From Lachnospiraceae bacterium 3-1 (lineage in GTDB: Bacteria > Bacillota > Clostridia > Lachnospirales > Lachnospiraceae), in NCBI GenBank assembly GCA_000403255.2, contig KE159571.1, positions 406,111 to 470,110 of the forward strand: a stretch of 64,000 nucleotides of DNA. The letters run 5' to 3'. Positions 8,525 through 17,690 of this stretch are shown piece by piece (position 1 is the first letter of the stretch; each line of letters opens with the position of its first letter). The position numbers and the translations under genes were made by a program. The notes under the pieces were generated by a model. That model was given only the letters and a program-made list of their open reading frames with translations, made no database searches and had not been told where the DNA came from.

Positions 8525-8944
8525 TTAGATACTTATAAAATTTTCCGCAGATGGTTTAACCTTGCATAAATAACCCCCCCCTCTCAGTCCAACAAGCGGG
8601 GCAATCTCCTTTGTGGAATAGCCCTGCATTTTTAACAGGACGATTTGCAGGGTACGCCTGTCCACCGTAAGCAATGCCCGATACAGGGTTTCGTTTTCAA
8701 TTTCGTCCAGTAAATCGGCAACGGTCATTACCTCCGCCTGCTGTTCCCTGTCTGCCATCCCCTCAAGGTATTCCCCGAAGTTGCTTGACCAATGGTAAAA
8801 CCGCCTGTTGGAATTGAAGTCCGCCCTGTCGTCTATGCGGATTTGCGAGGTGGTTTCATCAACTCCATGTTCCCCCAATATTTTTTCCTCGGCTTCTTTC
8901 CAGATACGCCATTTCCTGTCCTCACGTCCGTTGTTGAATGCCAT
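8525..8944 (-). CDS. Sigma-70-like/ORF7-type regulator with frameshifted C-terminus
   Basis: A 139-residue protein of the small sigma-factor-like family carried by conjugative and mobilizable elements. The region-4-like helix-turn-helix is visible (RRTLQIVLLKMQGYSTKEIAPLVGL). A run of eight G on the coding strand then shifts the frame and gives an unrelated tail. With seven G the frame would read VIYARLNHLRKIL and stop at 8533-8535, which is the expected family ending. It could be a dead gene, a sequencing error or a slippery on/off tract. ATG 8944 follows GGAGGAAAAGGAAA. Confidence 0.7.
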   Translation of the reverse strand: MAFNNGREDRKWRIWKEAEEKILGEHGVDETTSQIRIDDRADFNSNRRFYHWSSNFGEYLEGMADREQQAEVMTVADLLDEIENETLYRALLTVDRRTLQIVLLKMQGYSTKEIAPLVGLRGGGYLCKVKPSAENFISI

Positions 8945-9113
8945 TTTCCTTTTCCTCCAATCTGAATTGAGCAGGCTTCTGCCTGTGATGCCTCTTGACC
9001 ATCAGGTCAAGAAGATTGCTGTTTAACTAATCCAGATGGAAAAGGCGGCGAACGGCAGACAACATCAGAAAAAGCCCTGTGGCGTATTCCGATAAAAATT
9101 GACAAAATAAAAA

Positions 9114-9142
9114 CTGCAAAGGTACTGTGACCTTTACGGTTA
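9114..9142 (-). terminator. Terminator after the KTR gene
   Basis: On the minus strand AAAGGTcacagtACCTTT is followed by GCAG and a T-rich stretch, just after the stop of the cysteine-rich gene. Confidence 0.6.
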
Positions 9143-9160
9143 TAAATAATCATAATTCTG

Positions 9161-9385
9161 TTAAGTCTTTTCGTGCATAGCAATACCGCCCACCATACGC
9201 CGTTTTTTTATTTGGTGGGCGTTTGGCTCTTTGATGACAGTTACTTGTAACTCTTTTACATTAATCAACGTTTCCTGCTTACATTTCGGACAGTAGAGCG
9301 GATAGTTTTTCATAATCGTATCCGCCCTAATTCTGTCACGAGTTTTACTACCGCAGATGGGGCAGCGTATCCATTTTAATTTCAT
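9161..9385 (-). CDS. Cysteine-rich KTR-family protein
   Basis: A 74-residue protein with two CxxC pairs (CPICGSKTRDR and CPKCKQET) that form a small zinc ribbon, including the KTR tripeptide that names the family. Proteins of this family are common passengers of mobile elements next to resistance and two-component/ABC genes; their role is unknown. ATG 9385 follows AGAGAGG at slightly long spacing. It is the last gene after the histidine kinase, about 107 bp away, and is probably in the same transcript. Confidence 0.85.
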   Translation of the reverse strand: MKLKWIRCPICGSKTRDRIRADTIMKNYPLYCPKCKQETLINVKELQVTVIKEPNAHQIKKRRMVGGIAMHEKT

Positions 9386-9492
9386 TTTTCAAATACCTCT
9401 CTATTATTTTCGAATAATAAGCTATTTCTCTTGTGTGATTGATTCGCATATATTTACCTATCCTTTGCATGGCTTTTTCAATTTTCAATTAT

Positions 9493-10716
9493 TTACGCTC
9501 TTGCAAAAACTGTGGTGACAGTGATGATGCCATCGTCGATCTTCGCAAAAATTTCGCCATTCATTTTGCGCATGAGCTGTCTGCAAATGTAAAGCCCCAG
9601 CCCGTTGCCGCCAATGTTTCCCGCATTTGCTCCGCGCCAAAAGCTCTCGAAAATATGCGGCAAATCGTCCTTCTCAAGCGTACAACCGCCGTTCATGATT
9701 GCAATTTGGACGCATTCGTCGTCTTTGGGGAAAATCAATTCCACACGTCTGCCATCGCCGTATTTGAGGGCATTTTCAATAATGTTTTGCATCACTTCAA
9801 CGCTCCTGCTCAAATCCCCCGATAGCAGACAGTTTTTATATTTTCCGATAATAAAATCTGTTTTGATAAGCGCCAGTTTTTCCCTGTAATATCCCGCGAT
9901 TTTTTCAACAAGTTCCGAAAGATAAAACTCGCCCATGTTCACTTCAAGGCTGAAGAAATCTTCTCTTGAAGCCGTTATAATCTGTGAAACATAGCCCTCG
10001 ATCTCGTCCGCTTTTTCGTTGATGTTTTCAGCGATTTTGTGCTGCTTTTCTGCGTCCAAATACAAATTTTTCGACAGTGCTGCCGAGTACAATTTTATAG
10101 CGGAAAGCGGCGTTTTAATATCGTGCGAGAGCGATAGCAGCAGTGTTTTCTTTTCTTTCTGCATTTCCAGTTCGCGCTGCTTTTGCTGTTCTATATTTTC
10201 ACGGAGAATATCGATCCCCCAAAGAAATTTTCCGAAAAAACGGTTTTTCGTTTCCTTTATCGGCGCGGCGAGATTACCCTTTGAAAGCTCGTAAGGGATA
10301 CCGCTCAGACGTTCAAAGGGCATAAGAATTGCGAATTTTATATAAAGTAAAACCGTTATGATTAAAATCGCCATAACAACGAGAACGGCATTTACAATTC
10401 CTGTAAGCTGCATTTTTTCGGAGTAGCTGTTTGCATTGTAATCAAAACGATAAAGTTCTCCGTTTATTTCACAGATAACATAGTCGCTGTCCGTGCTGTA
10501 AAATTTTTCTCCGTATCGCTCAATATTTGTTACATACTCACATTCGGAAATGTCGGCAGACCCATTCGTTTCTATTTCATGGACAAGACGGCTTATCTCC
10601 ACTCGATATTGCCTGCTCCCATCGGTCTTGTCGGCAGCAAGAATCATATTCACAACAACAAACAATAAAATTATTGCAACTGTAACAGCCGAAAAAATTC
10701 TGTTAAACGCTTTCAT
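9493..10716 (-). CDS. Sensor histidine kinase
   Basis: A 407-residue membrane kinase. It has a first helix at about residues 9-27, an extracytoplasmic sensor of about 90 residues, a second helix near 128-148, and a HAMP-like linker (PFERLSGIPYELSKGNL). The phospho-acceptor H box is SHDIKTPLSAI. The ATPase lobe has the N box NIIENALKYG, the F-box region HIFESFWRG and the G2 box GNGLGLYICR. The start overlaps the end of the response-regulator gene by 14 bp. It probably senses an antimicrobial peptide, or the state of the linked ABC transporter, and phosphorylates the neighbouring regulator. All catalytic motifs are intact. Confidence 0.93.
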   Translation of the reverse strand: MKAFNRIFSAVTVAIILLFVVVNMILAADKTDGSRQYRVEISRLVHEIETNGSADISECEYVTNIERYGEKFYSTDSDYVICEINGELYRFDYNANSYSEKMQLTGIVNAVLVVMAILIITVLLYIKFAILMPFERLSGIPYELSKGNLAAPIKETKNRFFGKFLWGIDILRENIEQQKQRELEMQKEKKTLLLSLSHDIKTPLSAIKLYSAALSKNLYLDAEKQHKIAENINEKADEIEGYVSQIITASREDFFSLEVNMGEFYLSELVEKIAGYYREKLALIKTDFIIGKYKNCLLSGDLSRSVEVMQNIIENALKYGDGRRVELIFPKDDECVQIAIMNGGCTLEKDDLPHIFESFWRGANAGNIGGNGLGLYICRQLMRKMNGEIFAKIDDGIITVTTVFARA

Positions 10717-11368
10717 ATTTATAGCCCACCCCCCATACAGTCACTATTTTTTTAGGATTTTTAGGGGCGTCCTCTATTTTCTGCCGCAGCCATTTTATGT
10801 GTACCGTCAGTGTCTGTTGTTCCGAAAAGCTATCGCTGCCCCAAACCTGTCCGAAAATGTATTCCTTGCTTAAAACCCTGCCCTTATTTTCCATCAAAAG
10901 CAGGAGCAGCTCAAATTCCTTTGCCGTCATTTCCAGTTCTTTTTCGTTTTTATAAACGGTACGGCTCACCTTATTTATGCGGATATTGCCATCGACAATT
11001 TCATCAAGGGCATACCGCCGCTTAAAAATCCCACTTATTTTTGCGAGCATGATATCAATATCATAAGGCTTTTCAATGTAATCGTCCGCGCCGAGATTCA
11101 GTCCGTTCAGCTTGTCCTCTTTTTCCGTTTTCGCACTTACAATCAGTACGGGCGTGTTGCTTTCTGTACGAATTTTTTCCAGAACATAAAATCCGTCCTT
11201 GCCAGGTAGCATAATATCAAGCACGACAAGCCTTGCGCCGTATCTTTCGTACAGCAGCAAGGCTTCTTCGGCTGTTTGAACCGCCGATACTGTGTAATTT
11301 TCCGCGCGGAGAAAATCACACAGCAGCACGGCAAGCTCCTTGTTGTCCTCAACAATGAGAATATCCAT
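10703..11368 (-). CDS. OmpR/PhoB-family response regulator
   Basis: A 221-residue regulator. The receiver has acidic residues VEDN, phospho-acceptor Asp in LVVLDIMLPGKDG, the conserved Ser/Thr region LIVSAKT and Lys in YIEKPYD. The C-terminal winged helix ends with the typical IVTVWGVGYKYE. It lies 1 bp after the ABC ATPase gene and overlaps the kinase gene. It most likely activates the promoter upstream of the permease gene, by analogy with Bce-type systems. Confidence 0.94.
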   Translation of the reverse strand: MDILIVEDNKELAVLLCDFLRAENYTVSAVQTAEEALLLYERYGARLVVLDIMLPGKDGFYVLEKIRTESNTPVLIVSAKTEKEDKLNGLNLGADDYIEKPYDIDIMLAKISGIFKRRYALDEIVDGNIRINKVSRTVYKNEKELEMTAKEFELLLLLMENKGRVLSKEYIFGQVWGSDSFSEQQTLTVHIKWLRQKIEDAPKNPKKIVTVWGVGYKYESV

Positions 11369-11369
11369 A

Positions 11370-12128
11370 TTACCACCCTAATTCCAGAAGCCAGTTATTC
11401 AATGCACGCTCCCGTTCTCTTATCTGTGTGGAACAGTCGCTTAAGTCGTACTCTCCCTTTATGTTCCCGTCAACAATGTACATGGCCCTTGTACATTTTG
11501 CTGCAACCTTAACATCATGGGTAACGAGCATGATTGTTGTTCCCTCAGAATTTAATTTTACAAGTTCCTCCATTACCTCGTCGGAGGAAGCGCGGTTCAA
11601 AGCCCCTGTCGGCTCGTCAGCAAAAATCATTTTCGGATTGTTCATCATACTGCGGCAGATACACGCCCGTTGAAGCTGACCGCCCGAAACCTCGTTGATG
11701 TCGTTGTCGGCAATGGCGATAATGTTAAGTCTGCGCATTAAATCCTGGCCGCGCCGCATCGTTTCCCTACGGGGTTCACGCCGCTTTTTGGATTGCGTTG
11801 CGGGAAGTATGATGTTATCCAATATGGTGAGGTTCTTCAGCATATACATTTGCTGAAAGATAAAGCCCATTTCGTCAAGGCGCAGGTCTGCAAGTTCTCT
11901 TTCGCCCATCCCTGCAATATTTCTTCCACAGAAGTTTACCTCCCCTGCGGTAAGACTATCCATGCCCGAAACTGCGTACAGCAGCGTGGATTTTCCAGAG
12001 CCTGACGGACCCATAACGGCGACCATTTCTCCCTCGCCAATTTTGAAATTTACATTTTTCAATACATTGTTCTGCCGCTTGTTTACGATATACGTTTTGC
12101 AAAGGTCTTTTACTTCGAGAATATTCAT
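11370..12128 (-). CDS. MacB/BceA-type ABC ATPase
   Basis: A 252-residue ATPase with Walker A GPSGSGKSTLL, Q loop IFQQMYMLKNLT, signature VSGGQLQRACI, Walker B MIFADEPTGALN and H-loop VTHDV. These motifs are characteristic of the LolD/MacB/BceA group that works with FtsX-type permeases. It sits 18 bp after the permease gene and 1 bp before the regulator. With the permease it would act in resistance to, or export of, peptides at the membrane rather than classic transport; this is inferred from family knowledge. Confidence 0.94.
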   Translation of the reverse strand: MNILEVKDLCKTYIVNKRQNNVLKNVNFKIGEGEMVAVMGPSGSGKSTLLYAVSGMDSLTAGEVNFCGRNIAGMGERELADLRLDEMGFIFQQMYMLKNLTILDNIILPATQSKKRREPRRETMRRGQDLMRRLNIIAIADNDINEVSGGQLQRACICRSMMNNPKMIFADEPTGALNRASSDEVMEELVKLNSEGTTIMLVTHDVKVAAKCTRAMYIVDGNIKGEYDLSDCSTQIRERERALNNWLLELGW

Positions 12129-12146
12129 AATTGATTCTTCCTTTCA

Positions 12147-14534
12147 TTATTCAATGCTTGCTGTATCGGAGGATTTGATTTTTCTTGTGTACAAAGAGGT
12201 CAAAAACGCGCTTACGGCTGTGGCGGTAAGGACGATAACGGGGAATACTGCGTATATCTCCACAGGGTTTTGCATATATTCTACGCCCATTTCAAGCCCC
12301 ATTGTCCTAAAAATAGGGTCGAAGCAAAGCTTTGTAATGGGCATACCCAAAAGCTCCGCAAGAAGTACAGCCACCGCCACCGCAATGAAAAATCTTAACG
12401 TGTACTGTCCGTATATTTTGGCGTTCCTGATGCCTATGGCTTTCATAAGGGCGATTTCCGCCTGCTCCTTTGCGATAAAGGAACGCGCCATAAGCACAGT
12501 TATAAGTGTGGCTAAAATTACCGTAAGGACGGCGGACATTTTTTTAACCGCATCTATGGCGTCGCCAACTCCGGTAGTGTCACTTACTGTTTCACCCGCT
12601 GTTTTAACGCTTGAGAACTTAGGATAAAGCTCCTTAATCTTTTCAATCCTGCTTAATACTTCCTTATCGTCGGGGTCGTCGGTAAATTTTATCTGCGTAC
12701 CGGGGGAGCCGCTTGCTGCGATATAGTTGATATCACAGTCGGTATGAACCCTTACGGATATGCCTTGATTGACCATTGCCTGATACAGAGCGGTTATGAT
12801 GAACTCCGCCGTTTCGCCCGTCGGGTAGGACAAGGTAACGGTATCGCCTATTCCCGCACCCAGCTTTTTTGCCAAAAGGGTCGTCACTGCAATTTCATTG
12901 ATGTTTTGGGGAGGAGTACCCTCTAAATATTCGTACATATCCATTGTTGTTCCCGTGCCCTGAAGTATAGCTGTCTTGCTTTCCTGTTCGCCGTGTCCTA
13001 TCATCGAATAAATATAATATTCTGTCATACATTCTGCGGGCATACCGTTTTCCGCAAGGGTCTGCTCCATGTCCGCAAGATATTTTTCAACCTTTTCATG
13101 TCCGTCCTCGGCCATAAACTTCATAACCTCATCGCCGATGTCCATAACAGTGTGGCAGTCCGCATTCCCGAAATATTTCAGCAGCTTTCCGCTTTTAAGA
13201 GACGCCGTGGTATTGGAAAGCATGATCAGCAGCGACATACACAGAAAAAACGTTAAGGTAATGACAGCGTAGCGTTTGGGACTGCTTACAATATCGTTTG
13301 CGGCAAGGAAAGCCGTCGTGCCAAGCCGCGATTTTCCAAGGCTCATAACGCCTTTTTTGCGGAAGCGTTCCCCTGTCTGCCCGTTCCTTACAGCATCGAT
13401 AGGGGACATTTTGCTCACCCTGCCCGTGCAGCTGAGACAGAATAGGAGAATCACAGCCGCTGTCAGAACCGCGCAGACAATGTTTACAAATCCGTTATTG
13501 CTGCTGTCTATTATAATAGACTCAGATGAATAACTTATAAGCAGTTTCCCGAATGGGTAGCTGAGTATCAAGCCGAGTGCTGCGCCGACAACGGAAATGG
13601 CGAAGTATTTTGTAAGGTACAGCCCACGAATTTTTATGTTCCGTATGCCTATTGCTTTCATAACGCCTATCTCGCGGAATTCTTCAGAGAGGGTAAAGGC
13701 TATGGTGAACCGCAGTACCGCAAAGGATATGATGATAAGAATAAGGCTCACCGCAAGGATAAGACCCATGATTATCATGTTAAAAATATAGGCTTGCCCC
13801 AGTGTATCCGTGTCACTCGCAAAGGTAAAGCTGTCGGATATATCCGCTATTTGGGACAGGGTCTTGTCAAGATTGGCGGTGTGTATGTATAAGAATTTCC
13901 CGCCGTACATATTTTTCATCGTTTCGTCGGACATATATTCGTCAAATTCCTCGCCGTTTATGATAAACTTTTTAATGCCTATCAATTCCGTGCCGCAGAC
14001 AGCATCTCTAAAGCTACCTGCAAAGGTAAATTCGTGACTTACGCCCTCTATTTCGACAGTAATTTTATCGCCCACCTTAAGTCCCATGTTTTTCGCTATG
14101 AAACGGGTAGCGTAAATTTCCCCTCTCGGTACGCTTTTAAGAATACTTTCGTCATCCAGGAAATAATTCATCCCCATATCCCTGTCACTCTGTAATCCTA
14201 ATATCTGATTGGCGTTGGAATCGTTAAACGGTTCGCCGGCCCGCGTAATATTGGACTGGGACATACGGATGTACTCCTCGATACGGAACTCGTCTATCGC
14301 GGAGGCGTTTTCAAGCGTCCCGCAAATGTCCTTGTCTGAGGATTTGTTTTCGCTCATCACCCAATAATCGGGCACGTCTGCCATTTCAAAATAGCTGTCC
14401 AGCGCAGTCGTCACGGTGATGATGTTGCTCACGCCTGAGGACATGAACATCGATGCGAGTATAATAAATACCAGCAATATCACGTTCATCGCCCTTTTGC
14501 GCTTTAGGTCTTTTTTCAGTATTCGTAAATACAT
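12147..14534 (-). CDS. FtsX-family ABC permease (BceB/MacB-like)
   Basis: A 795-residue permease with a first helix at about residues 17-35 and an extracytoplasmic domain (about 36-250). A first FtsX module of three helices follows (about 255-375), then another helix (about 425-445), a second extracytoplasmic domain (about 450-660) and a second FtsX module to the C-terminus (ALMKAIGIRNAKIYGQYTLRF). The cytoplasmic GVMKAIGIRNIKIRGLYL repeat is seen in both modules. This duplicated layout fits antimicrobial-peptide ABC permeases. It is the first gene of a five-gene operon with ATPase, response regulator, kinase and KTR protein. The operon is intact although the surrounding island is decayed. 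Confidence 0.92.
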   Translation of the reverse strand: MYLRILKKDLKRKRAMNVILLVFIILASMFMSSGVSNIITVTTALDSYFEMADVPDYWVMSENKSSDKDICGTLENASAIDEFRIEEYIRMSQSNITRAGEPFNDSNANQILGLQSDRDMGMNYFLDDESILKSVPRGEIYATRFIAKNMGLKVGDKITVEIEGVSHEFTFAGSFRDAVCGTELIGIKKFIINGEEFDEYMSDETMKNMYGGKFLYIHTANLDKTLSQIADISDSFTFASDTDTLGQAYIFNMIIMGLILAVSLILIIISFAVLRFTIAFTLSEEFREIGVMKAIGIRNIKIRGLYLTKYFAISVVGAALGLILSYPFGKLLISYSSESIIIDSSNNGFVNIVCAVLTAAVILLFCLSCTGRVSKMSPIDAVRNGQTGERFRKKGVMSLGKSRLGTTAFLAANDIVSSPKRYAVITLTFFLCMSLLIMLSNTTASLKSGKLLKYFGNADCHTVMDIGDEVMKFMAEDGHEKVEKYLADMEQTLAENGMPAECMTEYYIYSMIGHGEQESKTAILQGTGTTMDMYEYLEGTPPQNINEIAVTTLLAKKLGAGIGDTVTLSYPTGETAEFIITALYQAMVNQGISVRVHTDCDINYIAASGSPGTQIKFTDDPDDKEVLSRIEKIKELYPKFSSVKTAGETVSDTTGVGDAIDAVKKMSAVLTVILATLITVLMARSFIAKEQAEIALMKAIGIRNAKIYGQYTLRFFIAVAVAVLLAELLGMPITKLCFDPIFRTMGLEMGVEYMQNPVEIYAVFPVIVLTATAVSAFLTSLYTRKIKSSDTASIE

Positions 14535-14659
14535 TTTTATTGCTCCTTTCGCTTTGTATTCTTATTGTAGCATAGGAGTTATTAAATAATCCTTAAATCG
14601 GTTTGCGGCAATCAAATTATGCATGATGATGAAAAACGTTTACCAATTACCAATGTTCA
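14535..14659 (-). promoter_or_regulatory. Promoter region of the FtsX-ABC operon
   Basis: On the minus strand a TACAAT -10 lies about 35 bases before the permease start. The -35 region is weak (GATTAT, 16-base spacing). AT-rich repeats (TTAAGGATTATTTAATAA) next to it could be the site of the neighbouring response regulator. A weak -35 suits an activator-dependent promoter; no single operator can be fixed by eye. Confidence 0.4.
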
Positions 14660-15140
14660 TTAGCCTAATTTCTCCGCATATTTTTCTACCCGCTCTATGC
14701 CAGAAAATAATTTAACATAAAGAAAATAGGCAAATCTATTTCGTCCTCGTTGAAATCTGTAAATAGCAACTTCAAAAACTGTGAATGGCGTTCTCCTATT
14801 TCTTCGGCATATTGACCTGCTTTATCCAGTTAGCTCAATACGGACAGAATTATTTCCCCTAATAGCAAACGGACAAATCCCTTCTTTTCAAGAGTTAAAG
14901 CTAATTTTTTATATTCTGTCTGGAACAGCCCATAAGGTTTCTGATATTTGTTCATGTTCGTGGCTCTGGACAGCAAGTTGTCATTACAAGTAATAACCAT
15001 TGCTTTAGGGATATTTCCGTTTGAAGTTTTTCACCCGCTGTCTGCATACGATTTTGTAGTATAAAGATACTTGAAAATATCGCTTGTACTCTGTGTTCGG
15101 TATCACAGTCGTATTCTTCAAAAAGTTTGTCCATTTTCAT
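14660..15140 (-). pseudogene. MarR-family regulator, multiply frameshifted
   Basis: The open part 14952-15140 gives a MarR-like N-terminus (FILQNRMQTAGEKLQ, ISLKQWLLLVMTTCCPEPRT). The next pieces appear in other frames: KKLALTLEKKGFVRL (recognition and wing region), DKAGQYAEEIGERH, then LFTDFNEDEIDLP and finally RVEKYAEKLG before TAA at 14660. At least three frame changes separate the pieces, so the gene is dead. It was probably a regulator carried by the mobile island. Confidence 0.75.
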
Positions 15141-15297
15141 CTATTTTTGCCACCGTATTTAGTAGGAACAAGTTCCTGCCGAATAGCATAGTAACTCATT
15201 ACTGTCATGTCAATATATTCAGAAAAAAATTACTATTAAATCAGATGCTTCCCGAAAAGAAAAGCGACAGAGCTTTTCTCCTCTGTCGCCTTGCTGT

Positions 15298-15538
15298 CTA
15301 TGCGTAAATGATTTCATCATATACAATCTCCCTCGCACAAACTCTTATGTTATTCATTTTTCCTGTCCATTCTAAGTCATTTTCAGCCTTTAGCTGTTCT
15401 GTTATGTCTTGTGTCTGTTTCATGCCCTCTATGAGCCTGTGGGAGCGTTCCTGTGCCTGCCTGTCTACATCAACAAGATAGGCGTTGAGCCTGCCGCTTG
15501 TATTTGCCACCCAGTTCCTCAAATAATGATTTTGCCAT
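15298..15538 (-). pseudogene. TnpV transposon protein remnant
   Basis: The C-terminal part RLNAYLVDVDRQAQERSH and EWTGKMNNIRVCAREIV is typical of TnpV proteins from clostridial mobile elements. The expected start, ATG 15538 after GGAGG, reads MAKSLFEELGGKYKR in a different frame, and the middle of the roughly 120-residue protein is missing. An internal deletion with frame loss therefore created the apparent 89-residue ORF. The role of TnpV is unknown. Confidence 0.72.
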
Positions 15539-15690
15539 TTTGTAATTCCTCCAAATAAGATATTCACTCCATTTTGTCGTGTCTGCTGTCTTTAACACAA
15601 TTTTTGAGTTTTATCCTTATCTGGGTTCATTCATAATAGAATTAACCACAAAACTATTTTTTGCACACCCATAAAAGAGGAGGTTTTACT

Positions 15691-16279
15691 ATGAAGCAAG
15701 AATAAAGATTACAAGAAAAGAGGCCAGAGAACGCCTGGAACAGTTTCACCTTGCCTGTGAATTAGCCAGGTTGATCCAGTATTGTTTTCCAGACCTTCTG
15801 CCATTATTAAGGCATATCCCGGATCCCAGGCATCAGAGCTATATTACATACCCTGGTGTGATACTTCTTATGAACCGCATCCTTTCTTCTACTGCAGGAG
15901 GTCATACATGGCCTGTGAAAGGAAAACCTGCTGGCGTCTGATGGAAAAGCTAAAAAAGGCATTTCCAAGGCTGCCGGTCTGCCTGTGTGCAGACAGCTTG
16001 TACGTCTGTGAAGAATTGATCCGAAAAGAATTTTGGTATCTCACGGATCTGCCGGGCACCAGAAAAAATGCAGCCGATCTGATAGAACGGGGAAGGATGA
16101 GGTGGAAAATAGAGAATGAAGGTTTCAATGCACAGAAAAAACATGGCTACAGTCTGGAGCATCTATACAGCAGAAACTACCAGGTTGTGAAAAAACATTA
16201 TTATCTGATTCAGATCGGGCACATGACCGGACAGTTTATGGAGGCATGGGAAGAGCTATTTTGTAATGAAAAAGATTGA
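15691..16279 (+). pseudogene. DDE-type IS transposase, deleted
   Basis: After ATG 15691 one base appears to be missing. The frame then reads KITRKEARERLEQFHLACEL and RHQSYITYPGVILLMNRILS. Near 15900 the frame changes to the C-terminal catalytic region: ADSLYVCEELIRKEFWYL, then MRWKIENEGFNAQKKHGY with the conserved late glutamate, then LIQIGHMTGQFMEAW. The middle, including the first catalytic residues, is deleted. The exact IS family is not certain. No terminal repeats were identified. Confidence 0.7.
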
Positions 16280-16329
16280 TTTTTTCATTACAAATGCATA
16301 TAATAGGCTTGGGAGGGAGCGTGATATAA

Positions 16330-16605
16330 ATGGCACGGGCAGTAAATGTAAATTTTCGTATGGATGCAGAACTTAAAAAGAACATGGAACAGGTATGTGA
16401 GGATATGGGATTGTCCATGACAACCGCATTTACTATTTTTGCAAAAAAAGTAAGCCGTGAACACAGGATTCCTTTTGAGATTACAGCAGATCCGTTTTAT
16501 TCTGAGAGCAATATGGCGCAATTGCGGCGGGGAATTGCAGCGCTTGATTCCGGCAAGGGAGTAGAGCATGAGCCTCTTTTGGAGGATGCGAATGAGAAAA
16601 TATGA
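16330..16605 (+). CDS. RelB/DinJ-family antitoxin
   Basis: A 91-residue protein with the ribbon-helix-helix start typical of RelB/DinJ antitoxins (VNVNFRMDAELKKNMEQV, then MGLSMTTAFTIFAKK) and a flexible C-terminal half. Such antitoxins normally bind a YafQ/RelE toxin encoded just downstream and repress their own operon. The downstream frames overlap its end in the usual way (ATG 16592, or ATGA at 16602), but neither encodes a toxin I recognise. It looks like an orphan antitoxin. The ribosome site is GGGAGGGAG at rather long spacing. Confidence 0.85.
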   Translation: MARAVNVNFRMDAELKKNMEQVCEDMGLSMTTAFTIFAKKVSREHRIPFEITADPFYSESNMAQLRRGIAALDSGKGVEHEPLLEDANEKI

Positions 16606-16816
16606 CCGATTTCGTGCAGGTATATCATGGCTTTGGTCTGATAGAACCTTTGGCGGCGCCTATTCAGATGAAGCAGAAGAAGCGCCTGACAATTATGAGG
16701 AAATGTCCTTTGTCTGTTTAAGAGCGGATGGAAGTCTGGAACTGCCAAGCGGGAATAAAAATTGTTTTTATGATTATCTCATAGGTGAAAATAGAGGTAA
16801 CAAAAGGAGGAAGATT
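16592..16816 (+). other. Unrecognised coding-like segment between antitoxin and DUF951
   Basis: The frame from ATG 16592 runs through this segment and on into the DUF951 gene without a stop (FRAGISWLWSDRTFGG, FVCLRADGSLELPSGN). A second frame from ATG 16602 gives 39 residues. Neither matches a RelE or YafQ toxin. It could be a remnant of the missing toxin slot or a small unknown protein. Confidence 0.3.
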
Positions 16817-17011
16817 ATGCCAATACCATTTGAAGTAGGGGATATTGTCCGTTTGAAGAAAAAGCATCCCTGTGGCAGCCAGGAATGGGAGGTGCTTCGG
16901 GTAGGGGCAGATTTCCGTTTGAAATGTCTGGGCTGTGGGCGCCAGATGATGGTGGAAAGAAAAATGGTAGAAAAGAATACCAGGGGCATTCGGAAAAGAG
17001 AGGAAAATTAA
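16817..17011 (+). CDS. DUF951 family protein
   Basis: A 64-residue protein of the DUF951 family. The signature VGDIVRLKKKHPCGSQEWEV is followed by DFRLKCLGCGRQMMVER, a CxxC zinc-knuckle-like part. Family members are conserved in Firmicutes and are probably nucleic-acid-associated, but their function is not known. ATG 16817 follows AGGAGG by 6 bases, so I prefer it to the longer open reading that starts in the upstream segment. A clear terminator follows. Confidence 0.88.
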   Translation: MPIPFEVGDIVRLKKKHPCGSQEWEVLRVGADFRLKCLGCGRQMMVERKMVEKNTRGIRKREEN

Positions 17012-17052
17012 TCCGTTCTATTTCCTTAAGATATCACGCGTAATAACAAAGT

Positions 17053-17093
17053 GCAGGCATAGATACAAGAGTTGCTATCTTTGCCTGCTTTTT
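17053..17093 (+). terminator. Rho-independent terminator
   Basis: GCAGGCA with a nested AGATA/TATCT pair and TGCCTGC is followed by TTTTT, about 40 bases after the DUF951 stop. Confidence 0.8.
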
Positions 17094-17510
17094 AACTTTG
17101 ATAAAGTATATGGGTTTTTATAGATAGTACAAAAAGATAGTTGCATCTTTTAATTCTGGGAAAGATGTTTCAGTTCCATGCGCCTTTACGCTGTTATTTT
17201 GGTATTATGTTGTCACTAAGTTATACCAACTGCATAATTTCATCTACCACTTCCTCAATATCCCCTGTGTCTTGTATAGGCTCTGACTGGTTCGCTCGAA
17301 ATATTCATGGTAACTCTGTGCTAAATACAACAGTGTTCTAATTAGAATATTTACCGTTCAACTGGATTGTGCTTCTAACAATAAAAGCAATCTGCTGTTA
17401 CCTATCAATATGGGGAAACTCGAAAGACATATATATTTACATGTGAAAATGCATATGATACAATGGCGATAAAATAAAGAATTTATTGAAAGATGATGGT
17501 ATAGATATAG
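17094..17510. other. Intergenic stretch with no recognised gene
   Basis: AT-rich sequence with only short frames. Just before 17511 a frame reads KNLLKDDGIDIDESNIKAG, which looks coding-like but has no start. It may be the remains of a small gene. Confidence 0.4.
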
Positions 17511-17675
17511 ATGAATCAAACATTAAGGCAGGCATTAGATAATTATTATATGACAATAAAGGAAAATCGTCCAAATTACAGAACATGTTATAATAGTTTG
17601 CTGGAGTATTGCAATTTAAATTATTCGCAGTATTCATTAAATGAAATGTTTGAAAAACATATTAATATGATGTGA
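17511..17675 (+). CDS. Possible small protein, unknown
   Basis: A 54-residue frame (MNQTLRQALDNYYMTIKENR start, ending EMFEKHINMM) with mixed polar composition and no recognised family. The ribosome site is poor. It sits directly before another decayed gene, so it may be a remnant rather than a live gene. Confidence 0.3.
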   Translation: MNQTLRQALDNYYMTIKENRPNYRTCYNSLLEYCNLNYSQYSLNEMFEKHINMM

Positions 17676-17690
17676 AAAACTGGAAGGGGG

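Noticed and set aside
8308-8538. Plus-strand ORF across the island's non-coding part
   Set aside because: It runs through the hairpin terminator and has no ribosome site or family match.
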